A DNA stretch of 64,000 nt from Gaetbulibacter_A sp043876815 (GCF_043876815.1 NZ_JBAWKA010000002.1:620001-684000); one strand, 5' to 3'; shown: positions 1 through 9,788, counted from the stretch's first letter. Notes: a model not told the origin generated them from the letters alone. A program made the numbers and translations.

Positions 1-106
1 ACAAATTCCGACAAAAAATATTTCAAAAGAATTTATAAATAAAAGTTTTTATATTGATTTTTACCTATTCAACAATTTCGTACATTTAGAAAACAAAAAA
101 ATAATT

Positions 107-922
107 ATGAAAAATAAACATATTCTTGTTCTAAGTATTTTATCATTTCTAATTTTAGCCTGTGCCACCAATCCGTTTACAGGTAAAAAGACCATGGCAT
201 TTGTGCCAAATTCTCAATTATTTCCAACAGCTTTTGCGCAATATGATGCCTTTTTAAAAGAAAACAAGGTTATTACAGGAACTGAAGCGGCAAACATGGT
301 AAACCGGGTAGGACAGCGTTTAGCTGTTGCTGCCGAGCGTTGGTTGACTGCAAATGGAAACATTGGTTATCTCGAGGGTTATAAATGGGAATATAATTTG
401 GTGAATGATAGTTTAGTAAATGCCTGGTGTATGCCAGGAGGTAAAATTGTGGTTTACACAGGAATTCTTCCGATTACCCAAAATGAAACCGGACTAGCAG
501 TAGTTTTGGGTCATGAGATTGCCCACGCACTAGCTAATCATGGTCAGCAGCGTATGAGCGCTGGGATGGTACAGCAATTAGGTGCCGTGGTTGGTAATGT
601 AGCAATAAATGATGAACAATCTAGACAAATATTCAATCAGGCTTATGGCGTAGGTTCACAGGTTGGCGGTATGTTGCCTTTTAGTCGTTCTCATGAAACT
701 GAGGCCGATCATATAGGTATTATTTTAATGGCTATTGCAGGATACAATCCGGAGGAAGCTCCTGAGCTTTGGCAACGCATGAAGGCTCGAAGTGGAGGTC
801 AGGCACCACCCGAGTTTTTAAGTACACACCCTTCAAACGATACCCGAATTCAAAATTTGACAAAATGGGTTCAGGAAGCTAAAACCGAGGCTTCGAAATA
901 CGGTGTTACTCAATTTAGGTAA
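107..922 (+). CDS. M48 family zinc metalloprotease, lipoprotein
   Basis: A probable periplasmic, membrane-anchored zinc endopeptidase of the M48 family (Loip/BepA-like), which in relatives degrades misfolded envelope proteins. The N-terminus has a signal peptide ending in a lipobox with the lipidation cysteine at residue 19 (ILACATNP). The zinc-binding HExxH motif is HEIAH at residues 136-140, and the third ligand is the Glu in HETEADHIG about 60 residues later. The length (271 aa) is normal for single-domain M48 lipoproteins without TPR repeats. It stands alone and ends at a strong terminator. Family assignment is firm; the substrate is unknown. Confidence 0.93.
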   Translation: MKNKHILVLSILSFLILACATNPFTGKKTMAFVPNSQLFPTAFAQYDAFLKENKVITGTEAANMVNRVGQRLAVAAERWLTANGNIGYLEGYKWEYNLVNDSLVNAWCMPGGKIVVYTGILPITQNETGLAVVLGHEIAHALANHGQQRMSAGMVQQLGAVVGNVAINDEQSRQIFNQAYGVGSQVGGMLPFSRSHETEADHIGIILMAIAGYNPEEAPELWQRMKARSGGQAPPEFLSTHPSNDTRIQNLTKWVQEAKTEASKYGVTQFR

Positions 923-953
923 TTTTTCATTCTAAAATATTTCATTACTTTAG

Positions 954-980
954 AAGCGGCCAATAAAAGGCCGCTTTTTT
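954..980 (+). terminator. Rho-independent terminator after the M48 gene
   Basis: An 8-bp stem (AAGCGGCC / GGCCGCTT) with a 7-base loop is followed by T residues. It lies 32 bases after the M48 stop codon. The last T of the run directly touches the ATG of the following MFS gene at 981. Confidence 0.85.
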
Positions 981-2303
981 ATGAATCAACTCACCAAAGG
1001 AAGTAGGAAACTCCTAAATGCCTGGGCCTTTTATGACTGGGCGAATTCTGTTTATAGTTTGGTTATTGCATCGGCTATTTTTCCTATTTTTTACGGGAGT
1101 CTTTTTAGAGTTGCGAATATTGAAACCGTTAAGGTTTTTGGAGGTGAAATTGCCAGAGCACCACTGATAAGTTATACCACTTCTATCGCTTTTGTTTTTA
1201 TTGCGATAATTACGCCTCTTATTTCTGGGATTTCAGATTATATCGGAAACAAGCGTGGATTCATGAAGTTTTTCTGTTATCTGGGAGGTCTTTCTTGTAT
1301 TGGTTTATACTGGTTTTCATTAGAACATATTTACTTTAGTCTATTGTGTTACTTTTTTAGTTTAGCAGGCTTTTGGGTAAGTTTTGCCATAAACAATTCA
1401 TATTTGCCTGATATCGCTTTTCCAGAACAACAAGATAAAATAAGTGCTAAAGGGTTTTCTTTGGGTTATGCCGGCAGTGTTATTTTACTTCTCATTAATC
1501 TAGCCATGGTAATGAAGCCCGATCTTTTCGGAATTATCACTGATGCCAGTGGATTGGCAGAGGTAAAGGCCATGAAATACTCTTTTGTTTCGGTAGGTGT
1601 CTGGTGGATCGCCTTTAGTCAGTATACGTTTTATTATTTACCTAAAGGGAATAAAAGGGAGAGGAACACCCATAAATCACATGTGATCCTAAACGGTTTC
1701 AAGGAATTGAAATTGGTTTGGCATCAATTAGGGGAAAATACCAAACTAAAACGCTATTTAGGTGCATTTTTTGTTTACAGTATGGCTGTGCAAACCGTGA
1801 TGCTTATTGCTACCTATTTTGGTGAAGAAGAAATTCTTTGGGGTTCGGATTCGGAGCGAACCGTGGGTTTGATTGTGAGTATATTAGTGATTCAAGTTGT
1901 GGCTATTATCGGGGCAACCCTTACGGCTGCAGCTTCTAAAAAATTCGGGAATATTAAAACGCTTATTGTAATCAATATGCTTTGGGCTATAATCTGTGTT
2001 TATGCTTACTTTGTAATTACACCAACGGATTTCTATATTGCTGCAGGGTGTGTAGGTGTTGTAATGGGAGGTATTCAGGCCTTATCTCGTTCTACCTATT
2101 CAAAGTTTTTGCCGGAAACAAAAGATACTGCCTCGTTTTTTAGTTTTTACGATGTATCTGAAAAAATCGGGATTATCATCGGTACTTTTTTGTATGGATT
2201 TGTAGCTCAAATTACAGGAAGCATGCGTAATGCAGTGCTGTTTTTACTCATTTTTTTCCTAACCGGTATTTATCTTTTAACCAGAGTATCTAAACCTAAA
2301 TAA
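981..2303 (+). CDS. MFS transporter, UMF1/Atg22-like
   Basis: A twelve-helix major facilitator superfamily permease of the UMF1 type (related to yeast Atg22 and bacterial BtlA-like proteins). The substrate is not known. The characteristic N-terminal signature AWAFYDWANSVYSLVI is at residues 15-30, and there are hydrophobic helices along all 440 residues. A second family signature, GGIQALSRSTYSKFLPE, lies near residue 365. The start at 981 is the only Met upstream of the conserved signature, yet it sits immediately after a terminator hairpin, so its transcript either reads through that hairpin or starts almost at the ATG. It converges on clpC. Confidence 0.9.
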   Translation: MNQLTKGSRKLLNAWAFYDWANSVYSLVIASAIFPIFYGSLFRVANIETVKVFGGEIARAPLISYTTSIAFVFIAIITPLISGISDYIGNKRGFMKFFCYLGGLSCIGLYWFSLEHIYFSLLCYFFSLAGFWVSFAINNSYLPDIAFPEQQDKISAKGFSLGYAGSVILLLINLAMVMKPDLFGIITDASGLAEVKAMKYSFVSVGVWWIAFSQYTFYYLPKGNKRERNTHKSHVILNGFKELKLVWHQLGENTKLKRYLGAFFVYSMAVQTVMLIATYFGEEEILWGSDSERTVGLIVSILVIQVVAIIGATLTAAASKKFGNIKTLIVINMLWAIICVYAYFVITPTDFYIAAGCVGVVMGGIQALSRSTYSKFLPETKDTASFFSFYDVSEKIGIIIGTFLYGFVAQITGSMRNAVLFLLIFFLTGIYLLTRVSKPK

Positions 2304-2306
2304 CAA

Positions 2307-2336
2307 AAAATCCCATCGCATAGGCAACAGGATTTT
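2307..2336. terminator. Weak bidirectional terminator between MFS gene and clpC
   Basis: AAAATCC (2307-2313) can pair with GGATTTT (2330-2336) across a 16-base loop in the 56-base gap between the two convergent genes. The A and T ends would serve either direction. The stem is only 7 bp with two or three G-C pairs. Confidence 0.4.
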
Positions 2337-2359
2337 AACGTCATTATTTCAAGAATTTA

Positions 2360-4915
2360 TTATTCGGATTCTGTTGGCTTTTCAGCTTTTTTGATATCAA
2401 TACTCAATTCTTCTTTTTTCGAATCAAAATCGATGATAATATCATCGCCCTCGGTGAGGTTTGATGATACAATTTCTTCAGCCAAAGCATCCTCAACATA
2501 CTTTTGAATAGCTCGTTTAAGCGGTCTGGCGCCATACTGTTTATCAAAACCTTTTTCCGCAATAAAGTCTTTCGCCTTGTCGGTAAGCGTCAGGTTATAC
2601 CCTAAACCTTTGATTCGGTCTAGCAGTTTACGCAATTCGATATCAATAATTTTGTTGATATCTTCCTTCTCTAAACTATTAAATACCACCACATCATCAA
2701 TACGGTTCAAGAACTCCGGAGCAAATGATTTTTTTAAGGCATTTTCGATCACACTTCTCGCATTAGCATCTTCCTGTGCTTTTTGAGAAGCAGTTCCGAA
2801 ACCAATACCGGTACCAAAATCCTTAAGTTTTCTGGCTCCAATATTTGAGGTCATTATAATGATCGTATTTCTAAAATCAATTTTTCTACCTAAACTGTCA
2901 GTTAAGTAACCGTCGTCGAGCACTTGAAGAAGCATATTGAACACATCAGGATGCGCTTTTTCAATTTCATCAAGAAGAATCACGGCGTAAGGCTTGCGTC
3001 TCACTTTTTCAGTTAATTGTCCACCTTCCTCATAACCAACATACCCTGGAGGCGCACCAATTAAACGTGAGATCGCAAATTTTTCCATATACTCACTCAT
3101 GTCGATACGTACTAACGCATCATCACTATCGAATAATTCTCTGGAAAGGACCTTCGCTAACTGGGTTTTACCAACACCGGTTTGTCCAAGAAAAATGAAC
3201 GAACCAATAGGTTTATTAGGATCTTTTAAGCCCGCACGATTACGCTGAATCGCTTTAACCACTTTAGATACAGCTTCATCCTGACCAATTACTTTACCTT
3301 TTATAAGGTTAGGTAACTCAGCCAATTTATTGATCTCTGTTTGAGCGATACGATTCACAGGTATACCGGTCATCATAGAAACGACATCAGCAACATTATC
3401 CTCCGTTACAATCTCACGATGCTGTTTTGTTTCTTCTTCCCATTTTTGCTGGGCTATAGCTAACTCTTTTTCAAGACGTTTTTCATCATCTCTAAGTTTC
3501 GCTGCCTCTTCGTATTTTTGTTTTCGAACTACAGAATTTTTGGTTTCCTTAACGGCTTCCAGTTTTTTCTCTAAATCGATAATTTGTTTTGGAACATCAA
3601 TATTGGTAATATGTACACGTGAACCGGCTTCGTCTAAAGCATCAATGGCCTTATCCGGTAAAAAGCGATCAGTCATGTATCTTGCGGTTAACTTGACGCA
3701 GGCTTGAATAGCTTCAGGGGTAAAATCAACATTGTGATGCTCTTCGTATTTACTTTTAATATTATTTAAAATTTCAATGGTTTCTTCAATCGTGGTAGGT
3801 TCCACAAGTACTTTCTGAAATCTTCGCTCCAGAGCACCATCTTTTTCAATATATTGACGATATTCATCGAGGGTAGTGGCACCAATACATTGAATCTCAC
3901 CACGAGCTAAAGCGGGTTTGAACATGTTTGACGCATCTAGACTACCGGTAGCACCACCAGCTCCAACAATGGTGTGGATCTCGTCAATAAAGAGGATCAC
4001 ATCATCATTTTTTTCAAGCTCATTCATCACGGCTTTCATGCGCTCCTCAAACTGGCCACGATATTTCGTACCAGCTACTAAACTTGCCAAATCCAGAGTT
4101 ACCACGCGCTTATTAAATAAAATACGGGATACTTTACGCTTCACGATGCGAAGTGCCAAACCTTCTGCAATTGCTGATTTACCTACACCGGGTTCACCAA
4201 TTAAAAGCGGATTATTCTTTTTACGACGGCTCAACACCTGAGAAACACGTTGAATTTCTTTTTCTCTTCCTACAACCGGGTCTAATTTGCCATCTTCCGC
4301 AAGGGCGGTTAAATCACGACCAAAATTGTCTAATACCGGAGTTTTACTTTTTTTGTTACTTTTTCCGGACGGAGCATTAAAGATATTTTCCTTAGAATTA
4401 TCGTCATCTGCCTGAGAAGCATCATCATCCTGGAACGATTCTGCTTTAGGCTCTATGTAATCACTGTCGTTTGTTATCATTGATTTAAATTGTTCTTTAA
4501 CATTATCGTAGTCTACTTTCAACTTATTTAAAAGTTTTGTAGTTGGGTCATTTTCATTTCTTAATATACATAACAATAAATGAGCTGTATTTATTGAAGT
4601 GCTTTGGAATAATTTCGCTTCAAGAAATGTTGTTTTTAAGGCACGTTCAGCCTGCCTTGTTAAGTGTAAATTCTTTTTTTGATTAGAGGCAATCGTAATA
4701 TTGGGATTGGCAGGACTTAAAATTTCTACTTTGCGTCTCAGATGGTTTAGGTCAACCTCCAAGGCGTTCAGTATATTAATCGCCTTCCCATCGCCATCAC
4801 GTAACAGCCCAAGCATCAGGTGCTCAGTACCGATAAAATCGTGTCCTAAGCGCAGTGCCTCCTCCTTGCTGTAAGCAATAACGTCCTTTACTCTTGGTGA
4901 AAAATTATCATCCAT
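2360..4915 (-). CDS. clpC: ClpC-type ATPase, Clp protease ATP-binding subunit
   Basis: A cytoplasmic AAA+ unfoldase that feeds substrates to ClpP and controls stress proteins. Domain order: Clp_N double repeat (residues 1-145), a low-complexity acidic linker (about 150-190), AAA-1 with Walker A GEPGVGKSA and Walker B LFIDEIH, a short UVR-like middle segment (KQKYEEAAKLRDDEKRLEKE, about 460-480) that marks ClpC rather than ClpB, AAA-2 with Walker A GQTGVGKTQ and Walker B ILLDEIEKAH, then the C-terminal D2-small domain. The length (851 aa) fits ClpC. It is monocistronic, with a flavobacterial-type promoter 14-50 bases upstream of the start. No CtsR or McsB homologue is seen beside it. Confidence 0.96.
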   Translation of the reverse strand: MDDNFSPRVKDVIAYSKEEALRLGHDFIGTEHLMLGLLRDGDGKAINILNALEVDLNHLRRKVEILSPANPNITIASNQKKNLHLTRQAERALKTTFLEAKLFQSTSINTAHLLLCILRNENDPTTKLLNKLKVDYDNVKEQFKSMITNDSDYIEPKAESFQDDDASQADDDNSKENIFNAPSGKSNKKSKTPVLDNFGRDLTALAEDGKLDPVVGREKEIQRVSQVLSRRKKNNPLLIGEPGVGKSAIAEGLALRIVKRKVSRILFNKRVVTLDLASLVAGTKYRGQFEERMKAVMNELEKNDDVILFIDEIHTIVGAGGATGSLDASNMFKPALARGEIQCIGATTLDEYRQYIEKDGALERRFQKVLVEPTTIEETIEILNNIKSKYEEHHNVDFTPEAIQACVKLTARYMTDRFLPDKAIDALDEAGSRVHITNIDVPKQIIDLEKKLEAVKETKNSVVRKQKYEEAAKLRDDEKRLEKELAIAQQKWEEETKQHREIVTEDNVADVVSMMTGIPVNRIAQTEINKLAELPNLIKGKVIGQDEAVSKVVKAIQRNRAGLKDPNKPIGSFIFLGQTGVGKTQLAKVLSRELFDSDDALVRIDMSEYMEKFAISRLIGAPPGYVGYEEGGQLTEKVRRKPYAVILLDEIEKAHPDVFNMLLQVLDDGYLTDSLGRKIDFRNTIIIMTSNIGARKLKDFGTGIGFGTASQKAQEDANARSVIENALKKSFAPEFLNRIDDVVVFNSLEKEDINKIIDIELRKLLDRIKGLGYNLTLTDKAKDFIAEKGFDKQYGARPLKRAIQKYVEDALAEEIVSSNLTEGDDIIIDFDSKKEELSIDIKKAEKPTESE

Positions 4916-4934
4916 AATCTATCCTTTCTGCTTT

Positions 4935-4965
4935 TAAAAGTACTAAAACATTTTACAAAGGACAA
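4935..4965 (-). promoter_or_regulatory. Predicted clpC promoter (flavobacterial type)
   Basis: Read on the minus strand: TTG (plus positions 4963-4965), a 20-base spacer, then TACTTTTA (4935-4942). This matches the Bacteroidota -33 TTG / -7 TAnnTTTG pattern with one mismatch at the last base. The expected start would leave a leader of about 14 bases before the clpC ATG. Confidence 0.5.
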
Positions 4966-5174
4966 AAACTATACCTTAAATTAAATGTATGTTGCTAATT
5001 GACGAAAAAAAGTTTATAAAATCAAAATATTTCATGTATTACTTATTAACTGAAAACACCCCTAAAATTGTTAATAAAAAACATGAAAAAACGAGCCTGT
5101 ATGCCCTACAGTCACTACCGAAATTCTTATATTAGCACGTTATGAATAATGGATAAAAACTAAACTAATTTTAT

Positions 5175-7712
5175 ATGGCAGAAGGTGAAAAATTGATACC
5201 TATCAACATTGAAGATGAGATGAAATCGGCTTACATTGATTATTCAATGTCAGTCATTGTGTCACGTGCACTACCAGACGTAAGAGATGGTTTAAAACCT
5301 GTACACAGGAGAGTTCTTTTTGGGATGCACGAATTAGGAGTTAGATCAAACTCCTCCTACAAAAAATCCGCAAGAATAGTGGGTGAGGTTTTGGGTAAAT
5401 ACCATCCTCATGGTGATACTTCGGTATACGACACTATGGTTCGTATGGCTCAGGAGTGGAGCTTACGATATATGTTAGTTGATGGTCAGGGAAATTTCGG
5501 TTCTGTTGATGGCGATAGCCCGGCAGCGATGCGTTATACAGAAGCCCGTATGCGCAAAATATCTGAGGATATGCTTGCCGATATTGACAAGGAGACTGTA
5601 GATCACCGATTAAATTTTGATGATACATTACAAGAACCTACTGTTCTACCAACTCGTGTACCGGGACTTTTAGTGAACGGCGCTTCGGGTATTGCCGTTG
5701 GTATGGCAACGAATATGCCTCCGCATAACCTGTCCGAAGTTATCGATGGTACGATTGCTTATATTAACGATTCTTCTATAGAAATTGAAGAACTGATAAA
5801 GCATGTAAAGGCTCCTGACTTTCCTACTGGTGGAACAATCTATGGTTATGATGGGGTTAAGGAAGCCTTTGAAACAGGTCGTGGACGAATTGTGATTCGT
5901 GGGAAAGCGAATATTGAAGAGGTAGCTGGCAGAGAATCTATTATCGTTACAGAGATTCCTTATCAGGTGAATAAGGCGGATATGATTAAGAAGACAGCCG
6001 ATCTTGTTAATGATAAGAAATTAGAGGGCATTTCAACGATCCGCGATGAATCCGATAGAAATGGAATGCGAATTGTTTACGTTTTAAAGCGTGATGCGAT
6101 ACCTAATATAGTTCTTAATAAACTATATAAGTATACCGCACTTCAATCTTCATTCAGTGTAAATAATATTGCATTAGTTAACGGTCGTCCACAGTTATTG
6201 AATCTTAAGGAACTGATTCATTATTTTGTAGAACACCGTCATGAAGTTGTTGTAAGACGTACGAGATACGAATTACGAAAAGCTGAAGAGCGTGCTCACA
6301 TTTTGGAAGGTCTCATTATTGCTTCGGATAATATCGACGAAGTGATTGCGCTGATTAGAGCTTCCGCGAATGCTGAGGAGGCACGTGAAAAATTAGTAGA
6401 ACGCTTTAAACTTACTGAAATTCAAGCGAAAGCCATTGTTGAAATGCGTTTGCGTCAACTTACTGGTCTGGAGCAAGATAAGTTACGTGCGGAATATGAA
6501 GAATTGATGAAGACCATTGAAGACCTTAAGGACATTCTGGATAAGAAGTCCAGACGTATGGAGATCATTAAGGAGGAATTGGAAGAAATCAAAAGTAAAT
6601 ACGGAGATGAACGCCGTTCGGTAATTGAATATGCAGGTGGTGATTTGAGTATTGAAGACATGATTCCTGACGAAAAAGTGGTTATTACGATTTCTCATGC
6701 AGGTTACATTAAACGTACTTCGCTTTCAGAATATAAAACACAGAATAGAGGTGGTGTTGGACAAAAGGCTTCAACAACGCGAAATGAAGACTTTCTTGAA
6801 TATTTATTCGTAGGGACGAATCACCAGTATATGTTATTCTTCACACAAAAAGGTAAATGTTTCTGGATGCGGGTATACGAAATCCCGGAAGGAAGCAAAA
6901 CTTCTAAAGGAAGAGCGATTCAGAATTTGATCAATATAGAACAAGATGATTCGGTAAAAGCTTTCATTTGCACTCAGGATCTGAAGGATGAAGAGTACAT
7001 AACCAGTCATTATGTCATAATGGCCACGAAAAATGGTCAGGTTAAGAAAACTTCATTAGAGCAATATTCTCGACCAAGAACAAATGGTATCAATGCGATA
7101 ACGATTAAAGACGACGACGAACTATTAGAAGCTAAGCTTACTACAGGAGAAAGTCAGGTGGTGTTAGCTTTAAAATCTGGTAAGGCCATTCGCTTTGAAG
7201 AAGCTAAAACGCGTCCTATGGGAAGAAATGCTTCCGGTGTACGTGGTATTACGCTTGCCGGCCCTAAAGATGAAGTGATTGGTATGATTGCCGTAGATGA
7301 TATGGAGAGCAACATACTTGTAGTCTCAGAGAATGGTTATGGTAAGCGTTCAAGTCTTGAAGACTACAGAATTACCAATAGAGGTGGAAAAGGTGTGAAA
7401 ACTATTTCTATTACGGAAAAAACTGGTAATTTAGTAGCTATAAAAAATGTAACCGATGATGATGATCTTATGATCATCAATAAATCGGGAATTGCTATTC
7501 GTATGGCAGTTCAGGATTTACGTGTTATGGGAAGAGCCACGCAAGGTGTTAAATTGATAAACCTTAAAGGAAATGATTCTATTGCTGCTGTTGCAAAAGT
7601 TATGCATGATGATGATGAGGTTGATGAGGCTGAAGGAATAGAATCTGAGGCGTCTTCGGAGGATGGCACAACTCTTGATAATACTAATGATGAAAATAAT
7701 TCAGATACATAA
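5175..7712 (+). CDS. gyrA: DNA gyrase subunit A
   Basis: The breakage-reunion subunit of gyrase, which introduces negative supercoils with GyrB. The catalytic tyrosine is Y121 in AAMRYTEARM. The N-terminal winged-helix/tower region covers roughly residues 1-520, and the rest is the beta-pinwheel C-terminal domain, with a typical GyrA-box-like QNRGGVGQKAS near residue 530. The tail after residue 800 is strongly acidic (runs of D and E), as in other Bacteroidota GyrA. At the quinolone-determining position equal to E. coli Ser83 it has Thr82 (HPHGDTSVYD). The following TPR gene starts 17 bases downstream on the same strand, so the two are probably cotranscribed. Confidence 0.97.
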   Translation: MAEGEKLIPINIEDEMKSAYIDYSMSVIVSRALPDVRDGLKPVHRRVLFGMHELGVRSNSSYKKSARIVGEVLGKYHPHGDTSVYDTMVRMAQEWSLRYMLVDGQGNFGSVDGDSPAAMRYTEARMRKISEDMLADIDKETVDHRLNFDDTLQEPTVLPTRVPGLLVNGASGIAVGMATNMPPHNLSEVIDGTIAYINDSSIEIEELIKHVKAPDFPTGGTIYGYDGVKEAFETGRGRIVIRGKANIEEVAGRESIIVTEIPYQVNKADMIKKTADLVNDKKLEGISTIRDESDRNGMRIVYVLKRDAIPNIVLNKLYKYTALQSSFSVNNIALVNGRPQLLNLKELIHYFVEHRHEVVVRRTRYELRKAEERAHILEGLIIASDNIDEVIALIRASANAEEAREKLVERFKLTEIQAKAIVEMRLRQLTGLEQDKLRAEYEELMKTIEDLKDILDKKSRRMEIIKEELEEIKSKYGDERRSVIEYAGGDLSIEDMIPDEKVVITISHAGYIKRTSLSEYKTQNRGGVGQKASTTRNEDFLEYLFVGTNHQYMLFFTQKGKCFWMRVYEIPEGSKTSKGRAIQNLINIEQDDSVKAFICTQDLKDEEYITSHYVIMATKNGQVKKTSLEQYSRPRTNGINAITIKDDDELLEAKLTTGESQVVLALKSGKAIRFEEAKTRPMGRNASGVRGITLAGPKDEVIGMIAVDDMESNILVVSENGYGKRSSLEDYRITNRGGKGVKTISITEKTGNLVAIKNVTDDDDLMIINKSGIAIRMAVQDLRVMGRATQGVKLINLKGNDSIAAVAKVMHDDDEVDEAEGIESEASSEDGTTLDNTNDENNSDT

Positions 7713-7728
7713 ATTAAATATTTTAAAA

Positions 7729-8976
7729 ATGAGAAAACAATCACTTTTTATCATAGCCTTGTTTACGGGTACTTTAATTTTCGCACAAAAAAGGGAATTA
7801 AGGGATGCTGAAAAGGCACTCAAATCATCTAATTATGCTGAGGCGAGAGCAGAATTAAAAGCAGCAGAGGCTTTGATGTCGGAAATGGATGAAGATTTAA
7901 AATCCAAGTATTATTACTTAAAGGCAGAAACATTATATGCTGGAGGTAATGGTTCTTTAAAGGATATTCAGGAAGCTCAAGAAAATTTAGATAAAGTAAA
8001 AACAGAATACAAGAAAGAAGCTGGCGATTTTAAAATAAAAATGGCTAACGAATTAATCCAGAAAGGGAATGATTTCTACACCAAAAATGATTACCCTAAA
8101 GCTTCAAAATATTTTGAGCAATCTTTTAGACTATCCACAATTGATACAACTTTCCTATATTATGCTGCCGCAACTGCCTTGAACACGCAGGATTATGATA
8201 GAGCGTTAAATTTATACGAAGAACTTAGAGACCTTGGTTACACAGGTGTTCAGAAAGAATACTATTTAACGAATAAAGAAACAGGTGAGGAGCAAGTATA
8301 TGATAAGAATACCTTTGAATTGTATAAAAAGACCAAAGAGTATATCAAGCCGGAAGTACGTTTAGCGGAATCTAAACGACCTGAGATTATTAAAAACATT
8401 GCTTTGATGTATATCAACAATGGTGATAATGAAAAGGCTATAACCGCGATTCAAGATGCTCGTAAAGAAGATCCAAATGATGTAAATTTGGTTCTTAATG
8501 AGGCGAATATTTACTTAAAAACAGGTGATAAAGAAAAGTTCAAGGAGCTTTTAGAAAAAGCGACCCAAATGGATCCGACTAATCCGGAATTATATTATAA
8601 CCTCGGTGTTGTAGCTTCACAAAGTAATGAACAGGACCAAGCAAAAACTTATTACGAAAAGGCCATTGAGTTGGACCCGGAATATATTAATGCATACATT
8701 AACCTTTCAGTTTTAGCCTTGGCTGATGAAAAGAGCCTTATCGAGGAAATGAATAGCCTTGGAAACTCTGCAGCCGACAATAGACGTTATGACGAGTTAA
8801 AAGAAAAGCGTCAGGGGTTATATAGAAACGCTGTGCCTTATCTAACAAAAGCTCTGGAAATAGATTCTGAAAATCTGGATGCGGCTCAAACCCTAATGAA
8901 TATTTACAGTATTCTGGGTGAAACGGCCAAATTTAAAGAATTGAAAGCTAAAGTTGCGGAATTAGAATCTAAGTAA
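7729..8976 (+). CDS. Exported tetratricopeptide-repeat protein
   Basis: A 415-residue secreted or periplasmic scaffold with TPR repeats, function unknown. I place the start at 7729 (MRKQSLFIIALFTGTLIFAQ, a clean signal peptide) rather than at an in-frame ATG at 7663, which would overlap gyrA and put 22 extra residues in front of the signal peptide. TPR-like units are visible around residues 40-75, 110-180 and most clearly 225-330 (for example PELYYNLGVVASQSNEQDQA and ALEIDSENLDAAQTLMNIYS). It lies directly after gyrA and ends at a strong bidirectional terminator. A gyrA-TPR pairing is recurrent in Flavobacteriaceae as far as I know; its meaning is unclear. Confidence 0.85.
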   Translation: MRKQSLFIIALFTGTLIFAQKRELRDAEKALKSSNYAEARAELKAAEALMSEMDEDLKSKYYYLKAETLYAGGNGSLKDIQEAQENLDKVKTEYKKEAGDFKIKMANELIQKGNDFYTKNDYPKASKYFEQSFRLSTIDTTFLYYAAATALNTQDYDRALNLYEELRDLGYTGVQKEYYLTNKETGEEQVYDKNTFELYKKTKEYIKPEVRLAESKRPEIIKNIALMYINNGDNEKAITAIQDARKEDPNDVNLVLNEANIYLKTGDKEKFKELLEKATQMDPTNPELYYNLGVVASQSNEQDQAKTYYEKAIELDPEYINAYINLSVLALADEKSLIEEMNSLGNSAADNRRYDELKEKRQGLYRNAVPYLTKALEIDSENLDAAQTLMNIYSILGETAKFKELKAKVAELESK

Positions 8977-9000
8977 GACCGACATAAATACATTAAATAA

Positions 9001-9030
9001 AAAAACCTTCAGAGTACTCTGGAGGTTTTT
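9001..9030. terminator. Strong bidirectional terminator
   Basis: A near-perfect 30-base palindrome (AAAAACCTTCAGAGT facing ACTCTGGAGGTTTTT, with a single G-T pair), with A residues before and T residues after. It lies between the TPR gene and the convergent NlpC/P60 gene and can serve both. Confidence 0.9.
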
Positions 9031-9032
9031 TT

Positions 9033-9782
9033 TTATATAATTTTTTTAATCACTCTTAGCTTATGGGTATGCATTTTTTTATCGACATTATAAATACCGG
9101 AATGGTCCAATCGATCAATCCGAACTTTACCATGGGCGTGAATAATGTAATTATCTTTCATAATAATCCCAACATGGGTAATTATACCTTCATTGTTATC
9201 AAAAAAGGCTAGGTCTCCGGGTTCACTTTCTTCAATAAAACTTAAAGCTTCACCCTGTGTGGCTTGTTGCGAGGCATCCCGTAATAACTTATAACCGTTG
9301 AGCTTATAGACCATTTGGGTGAGTCCTGAACAATCGATACCAAAAGGCGTTTTGCCACCCCATAAATAAGGGGTGTTTAAATATAGGAAGGCTGTTTCGA
9401 TAATATTATTTTTGGCTTTTTTGCCTTGAGTAGTATGGCCGTCAAATTGGTGGTTTAATAGCTTTAAGCCATTCAAGGTAGCCCCTAAAGGAATAGCATA
9501 TAGCTGTTGATTAGGGTCTTGAATGAATTCAATGAGATCACTTGAGAGTTTTGGTGTATTTTTCTCGAGTGACTTATAGTCATCCTCCGAAATTTCTACA
9601 TATTGTTTATTGTCCACCCAACACTCATACCCATCATAACATAGACGGACTCTGCTCCAGGATTTGCGTTGTTCCAAAATCTTAAAAATTTCACCGTATA
9701 ATAATTGAGAGACCAATTCGCTGGTATCATTAGGTTCAATTCTAAGAGGAACAATACTTAAGTTACAAATTCCGTACAGCAT
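9033..9782 (-). CDS. NlpC/P60 (C40) peptidase with SH3-like N-terminus
   Basis: A predicted gamma-D-glutamyl-diamino acid endopeptidase acting on peptidoglycan peptides. Residues 1-60 look like a bacterial SH3 domain (Bsh3) and a second SH3-like stretch follows. The C-terminal half is NlpC/P60, with the catalytic Cys in GIDCSGLTQ, the catalytic His in ITHVGIIM, and a third polar residue in IIHAHGKVR. No signal peptide is visible, so it may work on imported wall fragments (recycling) or leave the cell by another route. The thiolase gene begins 6 bases upstream on the same strand, so the two are likely cotranscribed. Confidence 0.9.
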   Translation of the reverse strand: MLYGICNLSIVPLRIEPNDTSELVSQLLYGEIFKILEQRKSWSRVRLCYDGYECWVDNKQYVEISEDDYKSLEKNTPKLSSDLIEFIQDPNQQLYAIPLGATLNGLKLLNHQFDGHTTQGKKAKNNIIETAFLYLNTPYLWGGKTPFGIDCSGLTQMVYKLNGYKLLRDASQQATQGEALSFIEESEPGDLAFFDNNEGIITHVGIIMKDNYIIHAHGKVRIDRLDHSGIYNVDKKMHTHKLRVIKKII

Positions 9783-9788
9783 TCAAGT

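Noticed and set aside
3918..4241. 107-residue open frame opposite clpC
   Set aside because: It lies wholly inside the well-supported clpC gene in antisense, with a composition that mirrors the sense codons and no recognisable domain.
7663..7728. Longer N-terminus for the TPR protein
   Set aside because: The extra 22 residues overlap the end of gyrA and would bury the signal peptide starting at 7729.
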